The position numbers and the translations under genes are program-made. This document shows positions 56,738 to 64,000 of a stretch of DNA of 64,000 nt, in pieces; within the stretch, counting starts at the first letter, position 1, and every line of letters begins with the position of its first letter. Source of the DNA: Rhodovulum kholense (lineage in GTDB: Bacteria > Pseudomonadota > Alphaproteobacteria > Rhodobacterales > Rhodobacteraceae). Location of the stretch: positions 1 through 64,000 of the forward strand of contig NZ_QAYC01000007.1 in assembly GCF_003053725.1 (NCBI RefSeq), in the 5' to 3' direction. The notes beneath the pieces are model-generated. The model made no database searches and was not told where the DNA came from. It worked only from the letters and a program-made list of their open reading frames with translations.

Positions 56738-57945
56738 AGAAAACTCCGTCCGGGGCCTTGGGAGGGAACGCCGAGATGCGCCGCCACGCTGGCGCCGATA
56801 TCGGCAAAGGCGCGAAGACCGGCCGCCCGCGCGCCGACCCCGGCACCGATGACCGGCACCCGTTCGCGGGTATGGTCGGTGCCGGTCCAGGTCGGATCGT
56901 TGCCATGATCGGCGGTGATCAGCACCAGATCGCCGGGCCGCATCCGCGCCAGAACGGGCGGCAGCGCCGCGTCGAACCATTCGAGCGCCCGGGCATAGCC
57001 CGCAACGTCGCGGCGGTGGCCATAGAGGCTGTCGAACTCGACGAAATTGGCGAAGGTCAGGCTGCCGTCGGGGGCCTCGTCCATCAGGTCGGTCCAATGC
57101 GCCATCAGCTCGGCATCGGGGCCGGTGCGGACCTCGTCGATGCCGCGCATCGAGAAGATGTCGCCGATCTTGCCGATGGCCTGCACCCGCCGCCCGGCCC
57201 CCTGAACCCAGTCGCACAGCGTCGGCGCGGGCGGCGTCATGGCATAGTCGTGCCGGCGCGGCGTCCGGACGAAGCCAGTTTCGGCCGCGCCGGTGAAAGG
57301 CCGCGCGATAACCCGGCCGATGCGCATCGCATGAAGCCGCGGCGCGATGCCAGCGCAGAGTGCATAAAGCCGGTCGAGCCCAAAGGCCTCTTCATGCGCC
57401 GCGATCTGAAAGACGCTGTCGGCCGAGGTGTAAAGGATCGGCCAGCCGGTCCGCAGATGCTCGGCCCCAAGCCGGGCGACGATTTCGGTGCCGGAGGCAT
57501 GGCAATTGCCCAGCGTGCCGTCGGTGCCTGCAAGATGGCGGATCTCGGCAAGAAGATCCTCGGGGAAGGCGGGAAGCTCGCGCGGGAAATAGGTCCAGTC
57601 CCAGGGCACCGGGACGCCCGCCAGTTCCCAATGCCCAGAGGGCGTGTCCTTGCCGCGCGACACCTCGGTCGCGGCGCCCCACAGCCCCTGCGGCGCGGCC
57701 CCAAGCCCGGGCGCGGTCTGGCCCGAGGCCAGACGAATGGCGGCCCCCAGACCCAGATTGTCGATATTGTGCAATTTCAATGGCCCGCACCGCCCCGAAT
57801 CCGCCCGACCTTCGGCACAGGCCTGTGCGATATGGACAAGTGTGTTCGCGCCGGTATCGGGCCGGTCCTCGTTGAAGAACCCGTCGGCATCGGGCGCACC
57901 GCCGCAGCCGACGGAATCCATCACCACGAGGAAGGCCCGGCTCAT
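56734..57945 (-). CDS. deoB: Phosphopentomutase
   Basis: A 403-residue enzyme interconverting (deoxy)ribose 1-phosphate and 5-phosphate. The metal Asp is in [14 protein letters not shown] at the N-terminus; the phosphorylated Thr is in [14 protein letters not shown] (about residue 97), and [11 protein letters not shown] supplies further metal ligands. ATG 57945 overlaps the deoA stop by 4 bases. The frame extends upstream inside deoA, but that is antisense-type read-through of open frame. Confidence 0.95.
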   Translation of the reverse strand: MSRAFLVVMDSVGCGGAPDADGFFNEDRPDTGANTLVHIAQACAEGRADSGRCGPLKLHNIDNLGLGAAIRLASGQTAPGLGAAPQGLWGAATEVSRGKDTPSGHWELAGVPVPWDWTYFPRELPAFPEDLLAEIRHLAGTDGTLGNCHASGTEIVARLGAEHLRTGWPILYTSADSVFQIAAHEEAFGLDRLYALCAGIAPRLHAMRIGRVIARPFTGAAETGFVRTPRRHDYAMTPPAPTLCDWVQGAGRRVQAIGKIGDIFSMRGIDEVRTGPDAELMAHWTDLMDEAPDGSLTFANFVEFDSLYGHRRDVAGYARALEWFDAALPPVLARMRPGDLVLITADHGNDPTWTGTDHTRERVPVIGAGVGARAAGLRAFADIGASVAAHLGVPSQGPGRSFL

Positions 57946-59252
57946 CGCAGAACCCTCCGCTGCACCAGCGGCGGGATCTCGGGCGCGGTGTCGCCCAGGC
58001 GGAAGGCCCCCCGCACCCGCGCCGCCACCGCGTCGGCATCGGTGTCGCTGGCCGCGTGGACAATGGCCAGCGGCTCGCCCGGCGCGATCCGGTCGCCCAG
58101 CGCCGCCATCTCGGCCAGCCCGACCGCCGGGTTGATGCGGTCGCCCTCGCGCCGCCGCCCGCCGCCAAGGGCCACCACCGCAAGGCCCAGCGCCTCGCCG
58201 TCGATGGCCTGAACGATACCGCCCTCGGGCGCCGTCACCTCGCACAGCACCGGCGCGGCGGGCAGCCGGTCGGGCCAGCGCTCGACGAAATCGGCCGGGC
58301 CGCCAAGCTCGGCCACCATCTCGCCGAACTTGAGCGCGGCCTCGCCCGACTCGAGCGCCCGGGCGATCCTGAGCGCGCCGTCGGCCGCATCATCGGCCAG
58401 ACCGCCCAGCGCCAGCACCTCGCCGCCCAGCGCGCAGGTCAGATCCCAGAGCGCAGGCGTGACCCCGGTGCCGGTCAGCGTCTCCATCACTTCGATCACC
58501 TCGAGCGCATTGCCCGCCGCGCCGACCAGCGGCTGGGACATGTCGGTGATCAGCGCGCTCGTCATGCAGCCCGCCCCCTGCGCGGTCGCGACCAGCGCCC
58601 GGGCCAGATCCTCGGCCTCTTCCATGTCCTTCATGAAAGCGCCCGAGCCGACCTTGACGTCCAGCACCAGCGCCTCAAGCCCGGCCGCCAGCTTCTTGGA
58701 CAGGATCGAGGCGGTGATCAGGTCGATGCTCTCGACCGTGCCCGAGACATCGCGGATCGCGTAAAGCCGCCGGTCGGCGGGGGCGATGTCGCCCGAGGCG
58801 CCGACAATGGCACAGCCCACCTGAGCGGTGATCTCCTTGAGGGTCGAGACCGGCACCTCGCTGCGATAGCCAGGGATCGATTCGAGCTTGTCGAGCGTCC
58901 CGCCGGTATGGCCAAGCCCGCGCCCCGAGATCATCGGCACGAAGGCGCCGCAGGCGGCAAGCGCGGGCGCCAGCGCCAGCGACACGCAATCGCCGATGCC
59001 GCCCGTGGAATGCTTGTCGAGCACCGGCCCCGGCAGGTCCCAGTCGAGCACCTTGCCGCTGTCGCGCATCGCGCGGGTCAGCCCGACCCTCTCGGGGTTG
59101 GTCAGCCCGTTCAAAAGCACGGCCATGGCGAAGGCCCCGGCCTGGGCATCCGTGACCGCGCCGGTGGCGAGGCCCTCGGCGAACCAGTGCAGATCCGCGT
59201 CGGTCAGGGCCTCGTCATCGCGGACCCGCGCGATAATGCTGCGGGCATCCAT
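57942..59252 (-). CDS. deoA: Thymidine phosphorylase
   Basis: A 436-residue enzyme phosphorolysing thymidine to thymine and deoxyribose 1-phosphate. The signature [18 protein letters not shown] (about residues 80-97) binds phosphate; [21 protein letters not shown] follows. Length agrees with DeoA (about 440). Its ATG lies one base after the cdd stop, and it overlaps deoB by 4 bases. Confidence 0.95.
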   Translation of the reverse strand: MDARSIIARVRDDEALTDADLHWFAEGLATGAVTDAQAGAFAMAVLLNGLTNPERVGLTRAMRDSGKVLDWDLPGPVLDKHSTGGIGDCVSLALAPALAACGAFVPMISGRGLGHTGGTLDKLESIPGYRSEVPVSTLKEITAQVGCAIVGASGDIAPADRRLYAIRDVSGTVESIDLITASILSKKLAAGLEALVLDVKVGSGAFMKDMEEAEDLARALVATAQGAGCMTSALITDMSQPLVGAAGNALEVIEVMETLTGTGVTPALWDLTCALGGEVLALGGLADDAADGALRIARALESGEAALKFGEMVAELGGPADFVERWPDRLPAAPVLCEVTAPEGGIVQAIDGEALGLAVVALGGGRRREGDRINPAVGLAEMAALGDRIAPGEPLAIVHAASDTDADAVAARVRGAFRLGDTAPEIPPLVQRRVLR

Positions 59253-59253
59253 G

Positions 59254-59643
59254 TCAGTTGTCCATATGGGCGGGCGTGAAGGCCCCGGGCAGCAGATCGG
59301 CCAGGGTTGCGACCCGGGTGGCGCCGCCGGTCGTGGCCAGCGTCACCGGGACCCCGGGCGCAGCGAACTCGGCCAGCTTCTGGCGGCAGCCGCCGCAGGG
59401 CGGCACCGGATCGGGACTGTCGGCGATCACCGCCACCTCGCGGATCTCGCGGCAGCCCGCAGCCACCATCGCGGCAATCGCGCCGGCCTCGGCGCAGGTG
59501 CCTTCGGGATAGGCCGCGTTCTCGACATTGCAGCCGGAATAGATCTGCCCGTCCGCCCCCAGGATCGCCGCCCCGACCTTGAAGTTCGAATAGGGGGCAT
59601 AGGCGTTTTCGCGCACCGCGCGGGCAGCGGTCAGTAGCGGCAT
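59254..59643 (-). CDS. cdd: Cytidine deaminase
   Basis: A 129-residue homotetrameric-type cytidine deaminase. Zinc motif: Cys and catalytic Glu in GTCAEAGAIAAM, and PCGGCRQKLAEF supplies two further Cys. NVENAAYPEG binds the ribose. ATG 59643 follows GGGAGGACC. First gene of the cdd-deoA-deoB-add-upp unit, which takes nucleosides to bases and pentose phosphate. Confidence 0.95.
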   Translation of the reverse strand: MPLLTAARAVRENAYAPYSNFKVGAAILGADGQIYSGCNVENAAYPEGTCAEAGAIAAMVAAGCREIREVAVIADSPDPVPPCGGCRQKLAEFAAPGVPVTLATTGGATRVATLADLLPGAFTPAHMDN

Positions 59644-59771
59644 GGGGTCCTCCCGTTTCCCGGACAATCTGCGGCGCCGGTGCGGCCGATGCAAGCCCAC
59701 CCGAAATCGCGACGAATTGGCGCGGCGGGCGGGCGATTGCGCTAACATTCATTCGAGATGGAGTTTCTATC

Positions 59772-59817
59772 TTGCGCAACTTCAACTCCCTGCGTAACAG
59801 AATTGCGCCAGTTACGC
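59772..59817 (+). promoter_or_regulatory. Inverted repeats upstream of prpE, candidate regulator sites
   Basis: TTGCGCAA (59772-59779) is a perfect palindrome. GCGTAAC (59792-59798) and GTTACGC (59811-59817) are perfect 7-base arms separated by 12 bases, with another TTGCGC between them. They lie directly upstream of prpE (59834). TTGCGCAA-like sites are known for short-chain fatty acid regulators of the ScfR/PrpQ kind in related bacteria; matching to a particular regulator is inference. Confidence 0.5.
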
Positions 59818-59833
59818 GGAGGGAAGGAAAGTC

Positions 59834-61729
59834 ATGTCATATGCCGAGGTCTACGAACGCTGGAAGGCGGACCCCAACGGCTTCTGGATGGAAGCCGCGG
59901 AGGCGATCGACTGGGTGGAAAAACCCTCCAAGGCGCTGTTCGACGAGAATGCGCCCCATTACGAATGGTTCAGCGACGGCATGGTCAACACCTGCTGGAA
60001 CGCGGTCGACCGTCATGTGGAACAGGGCCGCGGCGAACAGGTCGCGATCATCTATGACAGCCCGATCACCCATACCAAGCGCGAGATCACCTATGTGGAA
60101 CTGCGCAACCGCGTGGCGACGCTGGCGGGGGCCCTGCGCGACAAGGGCGTGACCAAGGGCGACCGGGTCATCATCTACATGCCGATGATCGTCGAGGCGC
60201 TGGAAGCGATGCTGGCCTGCGCGCGTCTGGGCGCGATCCATTCGGTGGTGTTCGGCGGCTTCGCCGCGCACGAACTGGCCGTCCGGATCGACGACGCCAA
60301 GCCGAAATGCATCATGGCCGCCTCCTGCGGGATCGAGCCGGGCCGTCTGGTCCACTACAAGCCCCTGCTGGACGGCGCCATCGAGCAGGCCAAGCACAAG
60401 CCCGAATTCTGCGTGATCTACCAGCGCGAACAGGAAGTGGCCCAACTGACCGAGGGCCGCGACGTCAACTGGCACGGCTTCCAGTATGGCGTGCAACCGG
60501 CAGAATGCGTCCCGGTCGAAGGCAACCACCCAGCCTATATCCTTTATACCTCGGGCACCACCGGCCAGCCCAAGGGCGTGGTCCGTCCGACCGGCGGCCA
60601 TCTGGTGGCGCTGAACTGGACGATGAAGAACATCTACAACCTCGAGCCGGGCGATGTGTTCTGGGCGGCCTCGGACGTGGGCTGGGTCGTGGGGCACAGC
60701 TATATCTGCTATGCGCCGCTGATCCACGGTAACACCACCATCGTTTTCGAGGGCAAGCCCGTGGGCACCCCCGATGCGGGCGTCTTCTGGCGGGTGATCT
60801 CGGAACACAAGGTGAAAAGCTTCTTCACCGCGCCGACCGCCTTCCGCGCCATCAAGCGCGAGGACCCGAACGGCGAATATGTCAACAAGTACGACCTGAC
60901 CGGACTGAAGGCTCTGTATCTCGCGGGCGAACGCGCCGATCCCGACACCATCAAATGGGCCCAGCGCATGCTGGGTGTGCCGGTGATCGACCACTGGTGG
61001 CAGACCGAAACCGGCTGGGCCATCGCGGGCAACCCGCTGGGGATCGAGAAACTGCCGGTCAAGATCGGCTCGCCCTCGGTGCCGATGCCGGGCTATGACG
61101 TACATATCCTCGACGAGGGCGGGCACGAGGTCGGGGCGAACACGCTGGGCGCCATTGCGATCAAGCTGCCGCTGCCTCCGGGCACGCTGCCGACCTTGTG
61201 GAACGCGCCCGAGCGGTTCGAGAAATCCTATCTCAGCCACTTCCCCGGCTACTATGAGACCGGCGATGCGGGCTACAAGGACGAGGACGGCTATCTTTAC
61301 ATCATGGCGCGGACCGATGACGTCATCAACGTCGCGGGCCACCGGCTGTCGACCGGCGCCATGGAAGAGGTGCTGGCCAGCCATCCCGACGTTGCCGAAT
61401 GCGCGGTGATCGGCGTCGCGGACGAGCTGAAGGGGCAATTGCCGATGGGCTTCCTGTGCCTCAACGCGGGCTGCACCCGCGACCATGGCGAAATCGTCCG
61501 CGACTGCGTCAAGCTGGTGCGCGACCAGATCGGCCCGGTCGCGGCCTTCAAGCTTGCCTGCGTCGTCGACCGCCTGCCCAAGACCCGCTCGGGCAAGATC
61601 CTGCGCGGGACCATGGCCAAGATCGCCGACGGGCTGGACTTCAAGATGCCCGCGACCATCGACGACCCGGCGATCCTTGACGAGATCGCCGATGCGGTGA
61701 AGCGGCTGGGCTACCCGCAGGCGGCCTGA
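59834..61729 (+). CDS. prpE: Propionyl-CoA synthetase
   Basis: A 631-residue AMP-forming ligase of the PrpE subfamily, activating propionate (and probably acetate). A3 loop YTSGTTGQPKGVVRPTGG (about residues 237-254), DHWWQTETGWAI and the acetylatable Lys motif PKTRSGKILRGTM are present. Length agrees with PrpE (about 630). ATG 59834 follows GGAGGGAAGG. It is monocistronic, with a strong terminator 57 bases after the stop, and divergent from cdd by 190 bases. Confidence 0.93.
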   Translation: MSYAEVYERWKADPNGFWMEAAEAIDWVEKPSKALFDENAPHYEWFSDGMVNTCWNAVDRHVEQGRGEQVAIIYDSPITHTKREITYVELRNRVATLAGALRDKGVTKGDRVIIYMPMIVEALEAMLACARLGAIHSVVFGGFAAHELAVRIDDAKPKCIMAASCGIEPGRLVHYKPLLDGAIEQAKHKPEFCVIYQREQEVAQLTEGRDVNWHGFQYGVQPAECVPVEGNHPAYILYTSGTTGQPKGVVRPTGGHLVALNWTMKNIYNLEPGDVFWAASDVGWVVGHSYICYAPLIHGNTTIVFEGKPVGTPDAGVFWRVISEHKVKSFFTAPTAFRAIKREDPNGEYVNKYDLTGLKALYLAGERADPDTIKWAQRMLGVPVIDHWWQTETGWAIAGNPLGIEKLPVKIGSPSVPMPGYDVHILDEGGHEVGANTLGAIAIKLPLPPGTLPTLWNAPERFEKSYLSHFPGYYETGDAGYKDEDGYLYIMARTDDVINVAGHRLSTGAMEEVLASHPDVAECAVIGVADELKGQLPMGFLCLNAGCTRDHGEIVRDCVKLVRDQIGPVAAFKLACVVDRLPKTRSGKILRGTMAKIADGLDFKMPATIDDPAILDEIADAVKRLGYPQAA

Positions 61730-61785
61730 GAGGCGGTCCGCGGGGCCCGGCGTCGGGCCCCCGCCTAAAAAAAGCACCTGGATTA

Positions 61786-61828
61786 GAGCCGACGCAGAGA
61801 CAATCTTGCGTCGGCTCGCGTTTTTTTT
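61786..61828 (+). terminator. Rho-independent terminator after prpE
   Basis: A perfect 11-base stem (GAGCCGACGCA and its complement) with a 10-base loop, followed by GCG and eight Ts (61821-61828). This is the clearest intrinsic terminator in the window; an A-run upstream (61767-61773) makes weak reverse activity possible. Confidence 0.92.
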
Positions 61829-61940
61829 ACCTTTTGGGTGCTTTTTTCCCCGATCCTGGCCGGACCTGACGAATAGACAGGTTGGTGCTTGGCCGCAGGC
61901 GCGATAGTAAGATGGCAATGCAACCCATGCGAGTGTAGTG

Positions 61941-63533
61941 ATGTTGCCGATCCCGGAACGCACCGCCAGTGGGACTGTCGGCGGGGACGAAGACTTCGGC
62001 CCGGCCGGTCGGGGCATGCTCGCAGAGCCGAGTTTCGCCGGGCGCGGGGCACAGAAACGCGCGGCCATGCTGGGCCACGACATGCGGGCCGCGATCTCGG
62101 ATATTCTCGGCGGACTGTCTCTGGCCGATCTCGGTCCGCTCGACGCCGATTCCCGGTTACAGCTCAAGCGGGTCCAAAGCGCGGCCGAACAGCTTGCCCG
62201 GCTGACCGACGAGACCGTCGCGCTGATGTCTGGCGACGAGGTCGACCGGGCCGAAGTGCCGGTCCATACCCAGTTGCGCCCGTTCCTCGACCGGATCGCC
62301 AGCCGCTGGCGCGCCCATGCCGACGAGCACGGGCTGAGCTTCGCGCTCGATGCCGATGGCGACCTGCCCGGCATCGTCGGAACCGACCCCGCCGCGCTGG
62401 AACGGATCCTGGCGAACGTGATCGGCAATGCGATGAAGTATTCCCCGACCGGAACGGTGCGGCTGCGGGTCCATATGGGTCCGCAGGAATCGCTGTGCCT
62501 GCGGGTGCGCGACACCGGCCCCGGCTTTTCCGAGGCGGCGCTGGCGCGGCTTTTCGAATTCGCCGGACGGCCGGTCGAAAGCAGCCGCCCCGGCACCGGG
62601 CTGGGGCTTCATATCGTGCGCGATCTGGCACGGCGGGTGCGCGGTCAGCTTCAGGTCGTGAATCTGGCCGAGGGCGGGGCCGAGGTTTCGGTCATCCTGC
62701 CGCGCAGCGCCTGGGCGCCAGGAGTGCATGCGCCGGGCGATCTGCATGACCTGCCCGATCTGTCCCGCTGCGACGTGCTGCTGGCCGAGGACAACCCCAC
62801 GAACCAGCTTCTCATGCGGCAGATGCTGGAAACCCTTGGCGCGCGCTGCACGCTGGTCAAGGACGGACAGGCCGCGGCCGAGCTTCTGGCCGCGCGCCGC
62901 TTCGATATTGCGCTGATCGACATCGAAATGCCGCGCCTGTCGGGCATCGACGTGATCCGGCGCCTGCGCACGTCCGAAGGCGACGGCCCCGGTACCGCGG
63001 TGCTGGCGGTGACGGCCTTCGTGCTGTCGGCCAATCGCGACCAGATCTATGCCGCCGGCGCCGACGGGATCCTCGCCAAGCCGATCCTCAGCCTCGATTC
63101 CTTCGGCGAGGCCATCCTGCGGGTGTTGCGCAAGCGGCCCTGCGGCTGCATGCTGGTTCCGTCCCATGACGCCGCGCCCTTCGACGCACTGCATCTCGAC
63201 CGGTTGCTGGCGCTGGCGGGGCCTGAGGACGGGCGCGAGCTTCTGACACGGATGCGCGACGATCTCGAAACCGTGCGCGCCGGCCTCACCGAAGCCCTCG
63301 CCCAGGGCGACCGCGCGAAGCTGCGCTCGCAGACCCATGTGCTGATCTCGCTGGCGGGCGCGGTCGGCAATGGCGCCCTGCAGGCGCTGGCCGAAAACCT
63401 CAATTCCGCTGCGCGCCTGCCGGACGAGGCCGAAATCGCGCGGCTCTGCCCAAGCACCATCGCCAGCATCGGGGATCTGTGCACCGCCCTTCGGGCCGAA
63501 TTCGACAGCCGTTACAGCAAGGCAGGCGCATGA
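61941..63533 (+). CDS. Hybrid histidine kinase with receiver and Hpt domains, no sensor domain
   Basis: A 530-residue cytoplasmic hybrid kinase. A HisKA-like segment has the phospho-His in AAMLGHDMRAAISDIL (about residue 46). The ATPase domain has NVIGNAMKYSPTG, DTGPGFSEAAL and GTGLGLHIVRDLA. A receiver follows (about 272-395; LLAEDNPTNQLL, phospho-Asp in ALIDIEMPRLSG, Lys in GILAKPI). The C-terminus resembles an Hpt domain (His in RSQTHVLISLAGAVGN). No PAS, membrane or other input domain is visible in the first 40 residues. It overlaps the next response regulator by 4 bases, so the pair is a phosphorelay. Start ATG 61941 (GTG 61938 also in frame). Confidence 0.88.
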   Translation: MLPIPERTASGTVGGDEDFGPAGRGMLAEPSFAGRGAQKRAAMLGHDMRAAISDILGGLSLADLGPLDADSRLQLKRVQSAAEQLARLTDETVALMSGDEVDRAEVPVHTQLRPFLDRIASRWRAHADEHGLSFALDADGDLPGIVGTDPAALERILANVIGNAMKYSPTGTVRLRVHMGPQESLCLRVRDTGPGFSEAALARLFEFAGRPVESSRPGTGLGLHIVRDLARRVRGQLQVVNLAEGGAEVSVILPRSAWAPGVHAPGDLHDLPDLSRCDVLLAEDNPTNQLLMRQMLETLGARCTLVKDGQAAAELLAARRFDIALIDIEMPRLSGIDVIRRLRTSEGDGPGTAVLAVTAFVLSANRDQIYAAGADGILAKPILSLDSFGEAILRVLRKRPCGCMLVPSHDAAPFDALHLDRLLALAGPEDGRELLTRMRDDLETVRAGLTEALAQGDRAKLRSQTHVLISLAGAVGNGALQALAENLNSAARLPDEAEIARLCPSTIASIGDLCTALRAEFDSRYSKAGA

Positions 63534-64000
63534 GTGTTCCCCCGCTTCTGATGATCGAGGACACGCCGTCCCTGCAGATGATCTACGAGACGGTGCTGCG
63601 CAATGCCGGCTACAAGGTGGTGTCCGCCTCGACCGCGGAAGAAGGGCTGGCGGCCTTCCGCGAACTCAAGCCGCCGGTCGTGCTGCTGGATCTGATGCTG
63701 CCCGATCGTCCGGGGCAGGAGTTGTTGCAGGAGTTTCTGGCCCTGGCACCCGAAACCCGGGTGATCGTGGTCACCGCCAACGGCTCGATCAACCGCGCGG
63801 TCGAGGCGATGCGGGCCGGGGCCTATGAATTCCTGCTCAAGCCCTTCAACGAACAGCGTTTCCTGCACGCGGTCGAAACCGCGCTGGCCGAGCGCGGCGC
63901 GGCCAACGAACCACCGGCCCCCGCCCCGCCGGTCCGGACAACCCCGGAACCGCCGACGGGTTTTGTCGGCAGTTCGCCGCAGATGGTGGCGGTCTACGAC
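63530..64000 (+). CDS. Sigma-54-type response regulator (partial, runs off the window)
   Basis: The first 157 residues of an NtrC/LuxO-type response regulator. The receiver (about 5-120) has the acidic pair in MIEDTPSLQ, the phospho-Asp in VVLLDLMLPDRPGQ and the Lys in FLLKPF. After a Pro-rich linker the sequence GFVGSSPQMVAVYD starts what looks like the AAA+ sigma-54 interaction domain; the rest is beyond base 64000. ATG 63530 overlaps the kinase stop (ATGA), indicating that the kinase is its partner. Confidence 0.88.
   Translation, partial: MSVPPLLMIEDTPSLQMIYETVLRNAGYKVVSASTAEEGLAAFRELKPPVVLLDLMLPDRPGQELLQEFLALAPETRVIVVTANGSINRAVEAMRAGAYEFLLKPFNEQRFLHAVETALAERGAANEPPAPAPPVRTTPEPPTGFVGSSPQMVAVYD

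Noticed and set aside
59837-62596. Long minus-strand frame opposite prpE and the kinase gene
   Set aside because: Antisense to prpE, which has all ligase motifs, and it crosses a strong terminator. Composition is typical of antisense frames in high-GC DNA.

Overview
The window is high-GC DNA (roughly two thirds G+C) with tightly packed genes, many 1-8 base overlaps between cistrons, and frequent GTG and TTG starts. Choline sulfatase plus choline ABC uptake, a HutF/HutG histidine pathway, a TRAP importer, deo nucleoside salvage, PrpE and MerR-controlled beta-oxidation genes together point to an alphaproteobacterium of the Rhodobacteraceae (Rhodobacterales). The species cannot be fixed from this window.

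Layout. 1-575: the end of an IS3-family insertion sequence. 968-5888 (minus): an efflux operon of HlyD-like adaptor, RbbA-like fused ABC protein and YhhJ-like permease, preceded by an MFS_3 exporter (6045-7733). 7821-9683 (minus): a five-haem cytochrome c, divergent from a FAD/NAD(P)-binding protein (9853-11559). 11528-16728 (minus): betI-betC-betB-betA, divergent from choX-choW-choV (16831-19703), so choline-O-sulfate and choline are imported and oxidised to glycine betaine. 20177-23730: a TRAP transporter with a UspA partner, in the order of the TeaABCD ectoine importer. 23741-37067: a histidine utilisation locus. hutC-hutF run left; hutI-hutH-hutG-CoA transferase-acyl-CoA dehydrogenase-hutU-hutD and an amino-acid-type ABC importer run right. 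37125-43079: an RTX protein, a B12 riboswitch with a cysteine-rich small-domain gene, an AstE/AspA-family hydrolase, a MATE pump and two hot-dog thioesterases. 43463-53373: two MerR regulators, a long acyl-CoA dehydrogenase, a GST, FadA, FadB, a Hint-domain protein on the opposite strand and an acyl-CoA ligase. 53496-55065: an M48-like protein lacking its zinc motif and a SPOR protein. 55129-59643 (minus): cdd-deoA-deoB-add-upp nucleoside salvage. 59834-61729: prpE with a strong terminator. 61941-64000: a hybrid histidine kinase and the start of a sigma-54 response regulator.

The most interesting feature is the histidine locus. A class III (CaiB-type) CoA transferase and an acyl-CoA dehydrogenase sit between hutG and hutU, joined to their neighbours by overlapping start and stop codons. 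I infer that the pair may convert a saturated relative of urocanate, such as imidazole propionate, to urocanate by a CoA-recycling cycle feeding HutU. A second pattern is that all three importer operons carry a perfect GC-rich stem-loop without a U-tract directly after the binding-protein gene, which would let the binding protein be made in excess over the permease.
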